Made by a program: the position numbers and the translations under genes. Shown here in pieces: positions 1 through 10,829 of a DNA stretch of 36,034 nucleotides (positions within the stretch are counted from its first letter, which is position 1; each line of letters opens with the position of its first letter). The notes beneath the pieces were generated by a model. That model did no database searches. It was not told the DNA's origin and saw only the letters and a program-made list of their open reading frames with translations. The stretch is from Rachicladosporium sp. CCFEE 5018 (lineage: Eukaryota; Ascomycota; Dothideomycetes; Cladosporiales; Cladosporiaceae). The DNA lies in contig KZ111145.1 in the NCBI GenBank assembly GCA_002077045.2, forward strand, positions 445,891-481,924, given 5' to 3'.

Positions 1-908
1 TCGAAGGTATAATCACACCCTCCATCCGTCATCTCCGTCAACCTCGCCTGTATCGTCTCGCCATCTTTCAGCTCTTTCGGGTTCACGAAGTCTGTAGCCC
101 CGAATTTCGTGGCCCACTCGCGCTTCCCATCATTGACATCCACCACGATAATTTTCCCAGCGCCATTCTTGACTGCGCCCTGAATAACGCTCAAACCAAC
201 GCAGCCAGCGCCAAAGACCGCAACATTGCTCCCCTTCTCCACACCATTGCCTTTACCAGCTGTGATCACAGCCGCGCCGTAGCCGGTCGTGATACCGCAG
301 CCAAGCAGACAGGTGCGATCCATAGGCGCCTTTGGGGTGATGGCCACAACGGAGATGTCGGCTACGACGGTGTATTGGGAGAAGGTGCTGCAGCCCATGA
401 AGTGGAGCAGATCTTTGCCTTTGCACTTCAGTCGCGAGGTGCCGTCGGGCATAACGCCTTTGCCTTGTGTTGTGCGAATCTTGCCGCAGAGGTTGGTCTT
501 GCCGGATTTGCAGAACTTGCATTCTTTGCATTCGGGTGTGCTGTGCAGAGATCGGGCGTCAGCTAGCTGTCACTGGCCATTTCTGCGTATGGGTGCCATT
601 GAGACCGCAGAGTGTACTCACTAAAGCGCGACAACATGGTCTCCAACCTTCACATTGTCCACTCCCTCGCCCACACTCTCCACAATACCAGCTCCTTCAT
701 GCCCAAGCACAATCGGGAAAGCGCCCTCGGGATCCTTGCCGCTGAGCGTGTATGCGTCCGTGTGGCAGACACCAGTGTAGTAGATCTCAATGCGAACCTC
801 ATGCGCTCTGGGAGGCAGGACTTCGATCTCCTCGATCGAAAGGTCCTTGCCGGCTTCCCATGCTACGGCAGCGAGGCAGTTGATCGTCTTGCCTTCGGTG
901 GAGGACAT
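1..908 (-). CDS. SFA1: S-(hydroxymethyl)glutathione dehydrogenase (class III alcohol dehydrogenase), 5' part
   Basis: Oxidises S-hydroxymethylglutathione, the glutathione adduct of formaldehyde, with NAD; it also takes part in S-nitrosoglutathione reduction. Cytosolic zinc enzyme. Two exons are visible: 622-908 and 1-540, joined by an 81-bp GT-AG intron (541-621) in phase 2. ATG at 908 gives MSSTEGKTINCLAAVAW. Residues seen: catalytic-zinc ligands Cys48 (GVCHTD) and His70 (GHEGAG), the structural-zinc cysteines 100, 103, 106 and 114 just after the intron, and the Rossmann stretch VFGAGCVGLS in the second exon. The gene leaves the window at base 1 after about 275 codons of an expected ~380, so the C-terminal quarter is missing only because of the window edge. 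A possible 5'-UTR donor lies near 985. Family identity is very secure. Confidence 0.96.
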
Positions 909-1623
909 GATTGTGGTTGTTTGAGTGATTTATTGAGCTGACTTGTATGAAGGAGAGCGCTGAAGTGAGGTAAATGACGGGGAAGACTTACATCGACTTT
1001 AGCTACAAGAATATCGGCATGCGCTCCAGACGATTCCGTTGTCGGCAGATGACATAGTGGGTTTCTTGAGGTGAGGTGGGGTTGGAGTTTCCCTCGAAGC
1101 CTCCGGTGCACCGCGATGTCTTTCCGTTTCGGGAATGCAGTTGCCGTCATCAGAGCGAGAGAAACACGTGCAAGGCATCGTGCAAACAGTCCAGAGTGTG
1201 CCAATGTATATGAGGACGTCAGGGAGGAGCTGAAAGGGCCCTTTGCAAGCACTTCGAGACCTGGTTCGTACACAGTGGAAGGAAAGCTCTCAGCGTCAGA
1301 CAAAGGTCCAAGTCTTTCCGCAACGCCACCTTGATGGCTACGTCAAGACGGGCTACAGTGAGGGAAGAATCACGCAGGCCGAGAGCAGGCCGATGAAAGT
1401 CGATACGAGCAGGCAAATCAGACTCGAGACCTCGAACGCCGTACACAATATACAAACTACATGCCATCGAACAACACGCTTGCCATGCACTACTCTTCCA
1501 TCCTCTCTCTATTTCGCACGCTGGCAAGCTGGCCTGCCTCGCGCCGTCGTCAACTCCATTGCCTAGCTGTACTCGTCTGTTGTCGCCATTCTTGTGCGCG
1601 TACCGAATTCCTATGTGCTACGT
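909..1623. other. intergenic, SFA1 promoter and VMA3 3' flank
   Basis: 715 bp between two minus-strand genes. It should hold the SFA1 promoter and 5' UTR (near 909-1100) and the VMA3 3' UTR. Short open frames here have no recognisable protein character. I see no RNA gene or repeat. Confidence 0.6.
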
Positions 1624-2632
1624 CTAGCACTTTGCCTCACCAGAGCGCGAGTTCATCAGGAGTGCAACAATGAGTCCGTAGAGACCTAGTAACAAAGTCA
1701 GTATACGTTGTCTTCCCTCTCATGGATGCGTGCGACATACCCAACACCTCAGCGAAAATGAGAATCAAGATCATGCCGACGAAGAGCCGCGGCTGTTGCG
1801 CGGTACCACGGACACCGGCATCACCGACAATACCGATGGCGAAACCTGCAGCGAGACCAGCGAGACCGACGGAAAGACCAGCGCCGAGTTGGATGAAGCC
1901 GGTGAAGAGGGGTGTGTCTTGCTTGAGGTCGTTGGAGATCAGGACAGAGACGACGAGACCGTAGATGGCAATGATACCAGCCATAATGACCGGGATGATG
2001 TCTGCGTGACCGTCAGTGTTCTGTCTCGCGCGTGTCGAAAGCTCACTGGGACAGCGATGCTAGCATTTCTAGAGAACGCTGCCCAGCACCCTTCAGCTCG
2101 GATATATGACTTACTCTTGACGATCAAGTCGGGCCTGAGCACACCCATGGCGGAAATACCGACACCAGCCTTGGCTGTGCCGTATGCTGCGCCGAAGCAT
2201 GTGAAGACAATGGCAGACGTGCAACCCATCGCTCCGAAGAACGGCTATGTCAATGTCAGTGCCTGTACTTGAACTCCGCGTATTTAACCATGTCGCGATC
2301 TCTTTCCACACGCTCCTCCATGCCTCTCCATACGTATCGGGTTCCTCATCGAGCTGTGCGGCAGTGCGACTGATCGGCAAGAGGCGTGTAGATAAATCTT
2401 TCTCTCTAGGCGCTTGTAGTCGAAGGCTGGGGTTTACTTACGGCATACACGGGACTGTGGAAGATGACATGTCAGCACCTCGTCCCTGCGAATTGCACCT
2501 GCATCTCTGCAATCCCTCTTGATTCGTGTGAAGCTTGCGCGTATCTCGTCGCCAACTCTCGTTCTCCAATACTATGACGCCTCCCTGGTAAAAGCAAATT
2601 GCAGCCTGGACTTACCAAAGATCGGAAGACAT
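1624..2632 (-). CDS. VMA3: V-type proton ATPase 16-kDa proteolipid subunit c
   Basis: Forms the proton-carrying c-ring of the vacuolar ATPase Vo sector. Five exons on the minus strand: 2616-2632 (17 nt), 2442-2454 (13 nt), 2115-2244, 1741-2001 and 1624-1685. All junctions are GT-AG and stay in frame, giving 160 residues, the family length. The protein starts MSSDLCPVYAPFFGAMGC, carries the conserved VKNIIPVIMAGIIAIYG stretch, and has the proton-binding glutamate in FAEVLG (Glu138) just before the last intron. Four hydrophobic helices are evident. It ends ...NSRSGEAKC with a TAG stop, and the terminal cysteine fits fungal relatives. The first 10 residues come from a 17-nt exon plus a 13-nt microexon, so automatic annotation may misplace the start. 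It is divergently arranged with SNU13. Confidence 0.95.
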
Positions 2633-2981
2633 GGCGACGGTAGTGAGGTCGGTGTGGTGAGAAGCTGCGGCTGGAAATCGCTGATAGTGTGGGTGTGGTA
2701 GTGGGAGATGGTCGGGTGATGTGGCGTGGGTATCAGTGCTATGATGGCAGAGTCGTTGACGGAGGTCGAGCTGTCCATGCCAAGCTTATCTCGTCCATTT
2801 TAGGACTTAGCGCACGGAACAGTCCGCTGAACATTTTGAGCTCGACTTCACAGAACATTTGCGACAGAGGTCTTCTCCCACCACATAACAAGGCCGTGAA
2901 CCCTCACACATAGCTTGGGCGAGCCTGACTTTTATTCTTATTTCCCAAATAACCACCAAATCAATACCAACCACCACCGCA
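2633..2981. promoter_or_regulatory. divergent promoter between VMA3 and SNU13
   Basis: 349 bp separate the start codons of two housekeeping genes transcribed away from each other, so both promoters and 5' UTRs must lie here. No specific element is claimed. Confidence 0.6.
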
Positions 2982-3412
2982 ATGGCTGATCAATCCGCCG
3001 CCTGGCCTGTCGCCGACCAAGCCCTCTCCCAGGAAATTCTCGACCTTGTCCAGCAAGCCTCCCACTACCGCCAGCTGAAGAAAGGCGCCAACGAGGCGAC
3101 CAAGACACTCAATCGCGGTATCTCCGAGATCGTCATCCTCGCTGCCGACACTGCGCCGCTTGCGATCTTGTTGCACTTGCCGCTTCTGTGTGAGGACAAG
3201 AACACGCCTTATGTATGTTTCATGAGCATTATGATGGAGTGAGAGTACTTGCTGATAATTGGCAGGTCTACGTTCCGAGCAAGATGGCACTGGGTCGCGC
3301 TTGTGGTGTGAGCCGTGCGGTTATTAGCTGCAGCATCACCACCAACGAGGCCAGTGACTTGATGGGGCAGATCCGCGCGCTCAAGGACAAGGTCGAGAGG
3401 CTTATGATCTAG
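2982..3412 (+). CDS. SNU13: 13-kDa ribonucleoprotein-associated protein (L7Ae family, 15.5K)
   Basis: Binds the kink-turn of U4 snRNA in the U4/U6.U5 tri-snRNP and of box C/D snoRNAs, so it serves both splicing and rRNA modification. Two exons, 2982-3212 and 3266-3412, with a 53-bp GT-AG intron in phase 0, give 125 residues, matching the family. The L7Ae signature GANEATKTLNRG (RNA contact) and the ILAADTAPL strand are present. The second exon begins VYVPSKMALGRACGV and the protein ends KVERLMI followed by TAG. The start ATG follows an A/C-rich leader typical of fungi. Confidence 0.96.
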
Positions 3413-4114
3413 AAAAGTACCTTAATGGTAGCTGCCGGCGCATGTTGGGGAATTGGGACGAGTGGGCTGGGACCTTGCGCTGCCAGCGATATGGGTTTGA
3501 AGGAATGCCCATGGAAGATATCCAACAGTCGACTTAGAGCAATGCGCAGCGATGCAAGAAGCTGGAGGAACACATGATCACAATCGCCCGCGTAGCACAT
3601 TGTTCCTTCGGCCTTGTCACTTGTCGAGGTAGGTCTGCTTCCTTGAAAAGCTGAACACTCCCGTGCTACCATGAGCCCACCTACAACAGGACATTTGTGG
3701 CCCCGTATGTGGGAGGGAGAGCAGACGCGTTGATGTCTCTGCGCTGCGCTCGACGCTCTCACAGATGCCTCAAAGTAGCGCTTCGCTGCCCTGGACAGGA
3801 TCCCACGGCCATCATCGACAATCCAGGATTCGTGGGAAGTAAATCTAATTTCTCGAACCCCTTCGTGATGATCCTATATCAGGCTTCCCGTCTAATTACT
3901 TGGTGCTGCTTTGGCACATGTCACTGATCTACGATCGTTCCTGCCGCGATGCTTGCAACGATGTGCTTACCTCGCTAGCTTGACGACTTCACTTGTTGAG
4001 ATCACTGCCGACGTTCTCTAAACACTGACACCTACTACACCTCAGAATTGCCTTCGAAGGACACGAGCTTCTATTCCATCCTTGCAGTCACTCTACTCAA
4101 ACTTTACATTCGAT
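3413..4114. other. intergenic
   Basis: 702 bp between SNU13 and the first F-box-like gene. Open frames on both strands (for example 3409-3762 minus) are compositionally unlike protein and overlap the SNU13 3' end. Nothing recognised. Confidence 0.5.
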
Positions 4115-5003
4115 ATGATGAACTCATCAACGGTAAGGCCTGTCCCAAACACACGTGTATACATTGCTCGAGCTAATTGATATGCAGGACGTGCAAGGGG
4201 TGACTCAGATAGATGCGCACAAAGACAGCGACGCCGTGATCGAACACGCACAGAACCTTGAGATCACGAAAGGGATCATCACCGATCCTGCTCCAGACCC
4301 GGCCGAAACCTCACCCTCCGCAGCTCACATAGTTTTTGGCATCATGGAGCTCACCGAGAAGATCCTGGCATCTGGGCTTGGTATGCAACATTTCTTCGCA
4401 CTGAAGCGTATAAACAAGCATTTCCACAACTGCATCACTGGATCCCTGCTGCTTTCAGAAGCGATGTACCTCACCAGAGTCAAGACTTCTCTCGGCCCCT
4501 GGGACGACCCCTACGATTTCACCGACATCAATATGAACCCGTTCCTACACTCCATACTTAGTCGCTACTGTGAATTTGATGTTGAAGAGGAAGAGCCCGA
4601 GTCGGCTGCACCATCACATATGGATCTACACCTCGACATCCACAGGAAAGACCTCCCCAACCTCGTCAAAAGGCTGGACGATGCGCTCGCTGTCACAAAG
4701 CACTGGCATGAGACACTAGTGGCTGAAATGAGCCCGTTCCGCATAATCTTGATCCGCTGCTACAGCATCACGCTAGGCGGCTGCTTCAAATGCGACACTA
4801 CTACGATTGAATTCATTTGCGAACACGATACAGTTGGCGGGCTGTTGAGGGAGATCAGACATCAGTGGGGTCCGAATGGCGAAGAGAAGGTACCGACGGG
4901 TTCTACGAGAAGAATGTCACTCGTTGACATGCCTTACGATCGGTTGGCGCAGGCCATCGAGTACTTTGGCGAGTGGCGTGGGACTGAGTGCTTTTCCATC
5001 TAG
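4115..5003 (+). CDS. F-box-like domain protein, paralogue A
   Basis: Probable substrate-recognition or F-box-like protein of a lineage-expanded fungal family; the substrate is unknown. I favour two exons: 4115-4132 (MMNSST) and 4188-5003, joined by a 55-bp GT-AG intron in phase 0, giving 277 residues. An unspliced start at 4155 is the alternative. The F-box-like helix pair lies near residues 60-110: VFGIMELTEKILASG, then LKRINKHFHNCITGS and LLLSEAMYL. The rest is a poorly conserved C-terminal region with an acidic EEEEPE stretch. The paralogue at 5392 shares the same motif order. Because the family match comes from this short motif only, biochemical function stays open. Confidence 0.75.
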
Positions 5004-5391
5004 GACTTTTTTCGCTTTCACGGGCAATGATGCTCTAAGCCATAACGGAAGCTGCCTGTTGTCGCTGTGTGATATCGTTTGACACCTCTACGGGCATGGC
5101 AGGGACTGATCAAGAACCCGGGGTTGTCATGTTGAGCATAGCATGAGGACACGGAGACAAGTCATGTTGAGCATAGCATGAGGACACGGAGACAGAAATG
5201 CAAGTCGATCGCTTCTGCCGTCTTGGACATCGATTGTGCTCCACTAGCTTATTTCATCGCTTCACTTCCCAACCCCGTTCAGTCTCTTCACTTGCCACTC
5301 AACGCTTGTAACAACACTGAAATACTGGCGGTGCCGATTCATCCATCCTCTTTCAACGACACACTGAATCGCTTTATCTGCCGACCATCAT
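5004..5391. other. spacer between the two F-box-like genes
   Basis: 388 bp with no convincing gene. It contains the 35-bp tandem duplication listed separately and presumably the promoter of paralogue B. Confidence 0.5.
5126..5194. repeat. 35-bp direct tandem duplication
   Basis: The unit starting GTCATGTTGAGCATAGCATG occurs at 5126-5160 and again at 5161-5194. The copies are identical over 34 bases and directly abut. No target-site or terminal-inverted structure accompanies it, so it looks like a local slippage or replication duplication. Confidence 0.95.
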
Positions 5392-6264
5392 ATGAAAGGC
5401 GGCTACCTGCATGGTATGTCCCGTCTGCATCTCCTTTACTGCTACTCAATACTGATGAATGTGCAGACCTACGTTCACAGCCCTGCTCTGCATAGCGCTG
5501 ACCATAAAACGCCCACTTCATCCTCGAACACAGAAGCCACCGACACTATGGCATCGCTCCAGACCTCTTCGGCCGTTGGAAAGGTGTTCTCCATCGTGGA
5601 GCTCACCGAGCGTATTCTCGTAAGTGGCATCGACATGCCACAGCTGGTCAGCCTCAAAAGGGTCAACAAATACTTTCACGAGATCATAACCGGCTCAATG
5701 ATGCTCAAACCAGCGATGTTCCTATCCTACAGAGCTGGCGAGGCTAGCCCTCGTGAGCTCATCTTCAATCCAATGCTGGTCTCCGCGCTCTCACCCTACG
5801 GCCGCTGCGACGCAATGTACCTCTGCAGCGTCAGGTTCGAGCATACCTTCGACGGCTTCCCGGATATCATCCGCCAAATCGACCAATATCTTCATTCCGG
5901 TGCGCCGTGGCTGGAGATGCTTGCTACCGATGTTGAGACCGAGATCTCCGTAACTCTCGAGCGCGGAAAGAGTCCACACACCCAATGGGCATTTCCGACG
6001 ACTCGTGAGTTTGTGATCTTTGGCGGTGAGAGTGTAGGCGACGTGCTACGGGAGATCAAGGCACAGGCGGACAAGATACAGGCGATACCAGAGAGCGCGT
6101 TGATGTCATTTCGGATGAACACGACCGATCCATTCGAGCCTTGCTACGAAAAGCGCATCACAGGGTCTGATAGGGTGCGCGCTTTGGTCAGCAAGTCGAG
6201 GAGAGGACTGATGGCATCGCTGTTCCCAGAGGGCATGTTCACTCGGAGCGATGCTCAGGGGTAG
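5392..6264 (+). CDS. F-box-like domain protein, paralogue B
   Basis: Tandem relative of the gene at 4115-5003. The shared F-box-like core reads VFSIVELTERILVSG, then LKRVNKYFHEIITGS and MMLKPAMFLSYR; the C-terminal part shares only the G.SVGDVLREI-like strand (paralogue A has TVGGLLREI). The start is uncertain. The frame is open from ATG 5392 (290 residues), but a good intron (GTATGT at 5414, AG at 5465-5466, 53 bp) sits at the place homologous to the paralogue A intron. If it is spliced, only the ATG at 5411, ending exactly at the donor, keeps frame. A third option is ATG 5548 (MASLQTSS). Function is unknown beyond the F-box-like motif. Confidence 0.72.
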   Translation: MKGGYLHGMSRLHLLYCYSILMNVQTYVHSPALHSADHKTPTSSSNTEATDTMASLQTSSAVGKVFSIVELTERILVSGIDMPQLVSLKRVNKYFHEIITGSMMLKPAMFLSYRAGEASPRELIFNPMLVSALSPYGRCDAMYLCSVRFEHTFDGFPDIIRQIDQYLHSGAPWLEMLATDVETEISVTLERGKSPHTQWAFPTTREFVIFGGESVGDVLREIKAQADKIQAIPESALMSFRMNTTDPFEPCYEKRITGSDRVRALVSKSRRGLMASLFPEGMFTRSDAQG

Positions 6265-6670
6265 ACTCTTGGCTCGACAGAGCGAGAGAATGAAGTGGAA
6301 GCATCTGGAGATTGAGACAAGGTCATGGGGAGGCAAACAGTTCTGTACGAGCGTCCGGCAGCTGTGGCCAGCTATGACATGAAGCCGGGGTGACAAAGTC
6401 AGCGACGCTACATGCATCGAGCTTCGATCAGGAACACTAGATGTCAAAGAATTGGCTGCATGCATTACCATACACTGCATGTATTGGATATGTGATTTGT
6501 GCAGACACTCTGTCAATGCACCTCAACCAATTCTTCGCAGAACGCCAAATGGCAGCCAGCCATACCTGGGACACCAGAAACAAATCACAAATGCCACCCA
6601 AGCGCTGAATAGCACTCCCGAATAGCAATTTTCACCCCATAGCACTTCAAATTCCACGCCCGTTCTCAGC
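6265..6670. other. intergenic
   Basis: 406 bp holding the convergent 3' ends of paralogue B and the Argonaute gene. No gene or repeat recognised. Confidence 0.5.
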
Positions 6671-9664
6671 TCAAAGCCAAAACATCACCTCATCCAGTCT
6701 CGACATCCAAGGTCCCGGCCTTCTTTCACGGTCATGATGCCATCCCTTATGCTTCTGAACCTCATTCCTGATCCTCATCTTGAAAGCCTTCTCTCCTTCC
6801 TCAACACTCATTGCAAGCTCCGCCTTGTTCTTCTCCCACTTGCTGACTGCGACATCATTCTCATCCGACCACACGCGAAGGTAGCGGTTGACACGATCGC
6901 AAAGCCGATCAGCGTAGTAAGCTGGAGCGCAGTACGACACGCCCTTCGTGGCACGAGCGTAGGAGTAGCAGAAGGCGTGGGTGAGGTCGTAGATCTGCGA
7001 GATGGATAGCTTCATGTCATTGCGCAAGACGACGTAGTGAGCGGAGCGAGCTGTGCCAGCCAGAGCGCAATGGGACTGCAAGAAGAAGTCTTGGACTATG
7101 CCTTTGGCTGGATCGGCGGGCTTGGAAGTATCGCAGATGTAGCTATCGACGATGAAGCCAGGGCTGACGTTGCCGTTGAGAGTCTTGTTACCGTCGCTGC
7201 TCAAAGGGTATGTGATCTTGCTGTTCTTGGCCGCGTATGTCAACTTGTCGTTCGGTGCAAAGAAGCGAGTGTTGTGGCGCTTGCCGACGACGACGACAGT
7301 TATGGGGACAACCTTGGGAGCGGGCATCTGGTGCATGGGCTTGTCTTTGTAGACCCTCTAGTAGGCGCGCAGAATGGCATCTGCTTCTATCTTGAGCACA
7401 TCTCTGTATCGACTCTCATCAACACCATCACGGTAGTAAAGGATGCGCCTGGGCAGCTTCTTAGACTTCTTGATGTATGCCATGATACGCTCAGCGACCA
7501 TGGTCGTCATGTCGGCTTTGTTGATGATCTCCTCACGGGCTGGCTGAAGCCTCGCTGAACCAAGCATCGTTGTGAAGTCATTGTTATGACTCGCAACGAC
7601 AGCGGCGACGGAAGGCTTGACACCGTCATTGTGAGCAAGATCGGCGCCAATGACCATAATGTCCGCTTCGATGCTTGCGAAGCAGCTAATCTTGCCGTTC
7701 ATGACCTCGTGATTCTTACCTGCGGTCTTGATGTTGAGCTTCAGCGCGATGTTGCCCCAAGTCTGCAGCAGCTTGTCACTGGGCTTCGCCATCTTGTCCT
7801 TCACGGTGCAGATCGTGGAGATGCCGTGCTGTGTCTCCATGATGGTCTTCAGGGAGCCGTAAAACTGGGCGTTGTCGCTGTCCAGGAGGACGAGAATGAC
7901 CTGCTGGGTAGGGAACGTTGGATCCGGGACGCCAAGTTGCTTGAGATAAGCGTCGTAGTCATTGCTTGTCGGCGAGCCTCCTCGGTGGACCACAGACTTA
8001 ACCAAATTGTAGTTCAGTCCGTGTTTACCAGCAACATCCAAGAAGTCTTTGCCGAGATCATCAGCATCCCACCACAAGCCGCAATCAGCAGGGTTTGGAC
8101 GCCTGAAGTCAATAATGTACAGCGTCTGGTCCTTGCCGCTGCGGCCAGCAACTAGCGGGAATTGCATGTCGACGAGATTCCAATTTGCCTTATCTACTGT
8201 TTTCGAACCCTTCCTGTAAGTGGGTGTTGGAAGCTTTAGGAATTTGACTGGAATCTGCAGCAGGCCCACACCAGTTTTGATGCCAAGATCTTGCTGCAAT
8301 GCAGCAGCAGCAGTCGAACTGCCAATGCCCATGGCTGGTAAGCCCTCCAAGACGAGCGACGCTTGATTGGCACCAGGATGACGAAGAGCAATAGCATGCA
8401 TCAACGACATATGACGCTCGCCAAGCTTCTTCGTGAACGGCTGATGTGGCTCAAGCTCAAGATATTGGGCTGGAATCCACAGCTCACCTCCTTGACTGGG
8501 CTGGGTTGTGCCGTTCGCACTGACAACTAGGCGTGGCTTCAACCCAACATTGACACAGCCAAACTCATCGGAGATATTACTGGCACCTTGGGCTACGAAC
8601 CACTCCTTGACGGTCCAAGTCTTGGTACCGACGTCAAAGGTTTGCTTGCTTGGTGGAAGCCCGAAGCTGGCAATGGTCTTGCGGCGAGATTCTTCTGCGT
8701 TGCGATTCGGATTGTTGTCGTCTTCGGGGCGCTCGTAGGTGATGCGTACGATCCGGCCGCGCAGGTACTGCTTCGGATCGCCGTATACATCCATGGGTGT
8801 AGTACCCGCCAGGCGCAGAAAGTCCGACACGAGAATGGGAGGGAAGAAGGCGGCGTGCGTAGGATTAATGTTTAGCAGCGCCTGTGTAGAGCCCGGGCGT
8901 ACGGAGGAGAAATAGCCACGAAGAATGTGGATGCCATCAGACTCCCGAACACTGCCAGGGATGTAGAACTTGTTGGTCCCAACCTGGACCAATGCATCAT
9001 CTCCAACAGCGTCCTTGACATGCTGAGTCAAGAGCGCATTGAGTGCCGTGATAATCTGCGTGGGATTGTGGCTGTCTGTCGGCACGCCTGCAATCGACTT
9101 GTTGAGGGCTTTGCTGTCGGGAGTCTTGCCAGCGGGAAAGTCATAGGCGCGCTGGAAGGTGAAGGTCACGGAGGGGATGGTCAATGACGAGCCACCCTGC
9201 TTGATGTACGACAGGTTGGAGACGGTCGTGTACGAAAGCTGAGTCCGACTCCAAAGCATCGTGTAGTCCGTTGCCCAATCATGCTTTTGGTGAAGTGGAC
9301 TGGAGTCCAAGCCACTCAAGGCGCGAAAGATGAGACGCTTTTGTGACGCTTGGGTGATTTGGCGCGATCGTGCTGGACCAGATGGCGTTGCCGAAGGCAT
9401 CGGGATATCAGCATATTGGACAGAATATTCATAGAGCTTGGTAGGAGTCTTGTCGATTGCAACGTAGTTGGTGATGACAGAGAACTCAGGCTTGTCTTTG
9501 AGGAAGCGAGCGTCGGTCTGGCCATCTTGACAGGCTGCGTACTTGGTGTCGGGAAGCTTTGTCATGCCTTTGAGTTGCTTGAACTTATCCACATAGACGG
9601 GGTTGGCAACGAACTTGGGTGTAGGTGCCACTGCCGACGGCTTGCCACGGGTGGGGAGAGCCAT
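6671..9664 (-). pseudogene. Argonaute (ArgoN-L1-PAZ-L2-MID-PIWI), interrupted by one in-frame TAG
   Basis: RNA-silencing slicer family, which binds small RNAs and cleaves or represses matching transcripts. From ATG 9664 the frame is open for 768 codons, then TAG (7358-7360), then the same frame continues without shift to a proper C-terminus ending DEVMFWL at 6671 (997 codons in all, no introns seen). Approximate domains: N 1-150; L1 to ~285 (GYFSSVRPGSTQALLNI); PAZ ~285-395; L2 ~395-450; MID ~470-590; PIWI ~590-960. The catalytic set is intact in sequence: Asp675 (GADLAHND), Glu712 (REEII), Asp746 (YYRDGV) and Asp919 (PAYYADRL), a DEDD arrangement. The stop at codon 769 removes the last ~228 residues, including Asp919. 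It could be a recent pseudogene, an allele, a base-call error or read-through. A GTG-led extension to 9700 exists but ATG 9664 is the natural start. Confidence 0.9.
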
Positions 9665-10829
9665 GGCTTGGTGAGTGCTCAGGATTGGCGGTGTTGGCAC
9701 TTATATAGTGGACTAGCCACATGAGTTGCTTGCTCTTACCACACATATCGGCATGTGTCAGCTTTGACTGTTTGTGTTCTGATGTCGGCTGCCTCAGACG
9801 GTCCTTGTGAAGCGGATCGTTTGTCCCGTTGAAATTCAGATGTTGACTACGAGACAAAGAGAAAGACAGGGAAGAGAGTGAACTGTGACAGTGTTACGTC
9901 TGCTTGCTAGCCAAGCAGAGACAATGTTAGCGGAACACTTACTGTTGTATCGGGCACATTGGTTGCCTGGAACATGACTTGACCCGCTAATGGGTTCCCC
10001 GCATCGCAAAGCTGCTGTGACGCTGCAAGTAGACCAAAGTATCGAGTGAATTGAGGGAAACAGTATGAAGAGCAAACCTCTCCAAGGACGACCGGGGCCG
10101 GGTTCTGCACCTCCAGTCCAGGAGGGCCATGACAGCCAGTGTCTCACGTTGGGTAGTGTCTGAGAAGCCAGACTTATAGAAGTCATCATTTGCGAGATTG
10201 CTGCCCTCGAGTGCTCGCTACCTCGACTCTTGCAAGAGTCAGTAGAGCCTTCTGCTTCTGTCATGCTCATCAGCAGAGCAGCATTGTACCTAGTACTTCG
10301 GTGAGAGAGCAGCTGCCTGAGCTGTTCCTGTCGTATGCCCTCTCGAAAGTGCTGTACTAGACCATCCGTCATTTGGGAGCACAGAATCAGCGCTTAGAGC
10401 AGCAGCTCTGTTCGAGGGGAGGGGTCGCTTCCTAGAAAGACTACCCAACTGCGTGGTTGTGCCTGGAGTGTGGAACAGGCATTTCGAGCGCGGCGGTCAT
10501 CGCTAGGTGTTCGGTCGCGTGCAGGTCGCGTCATGGTCTGGCAATGAGTAAGGCCACTAAGAGGTACGGCAACGCAACGGAGAGACTATGAGAGATGACG
10601 GTGCGTCGTGGCGAAGGCTTGCAGCATTGATCACGATTCGAAGGTGTCAATGAGATGCGACGTTTCTGCTCAAGGCAACGATGAAGTGTCGTTCGCGATG
10701 TGACCTCCACCCTGCTGTCAAAACGCCAAGATTTCCTTAAGCAGGCCCCACTCTGATATTTGCAAATCCCACCACCAGCACAACTTCTCTCGCTCACTAC
10801 AGGCAAACCGTTCGACAAGCACCGCCAAC
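9665..10829. other. intergenic, divergent Argonaute / RPL5 promoters
   Basis: 1165 bp between divergent genes. A short 5' exon for Argonaute is conceivable: ATG TGT G followed by GTAAGAGC near 9742, with an AG just before 9664. The minus strand at 9907-10110 has a protein-like frame with a fair donor (GTAAGT) near 9948, but I could not tie it to a gene. Most of the right half should be RPL5 promoter and leader. Confidence 0.5.

Noticed and set aside
7361..7429. An intron ending at the Argonaute TAG (ACTAG as acceptor)
   Set aside because: A 66-bp in-frame removal is possible on paper, but the donor (GTTGAT) is poor and it would delete helix residues after RDGV that look like conserved PIWI coding sequence.
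7586..8155. Plus-strand frames inside the Argonaute gene (also 6734-7558)
   Set aside because: They are antisense shadows of the long Argonaute frame and show no family features.
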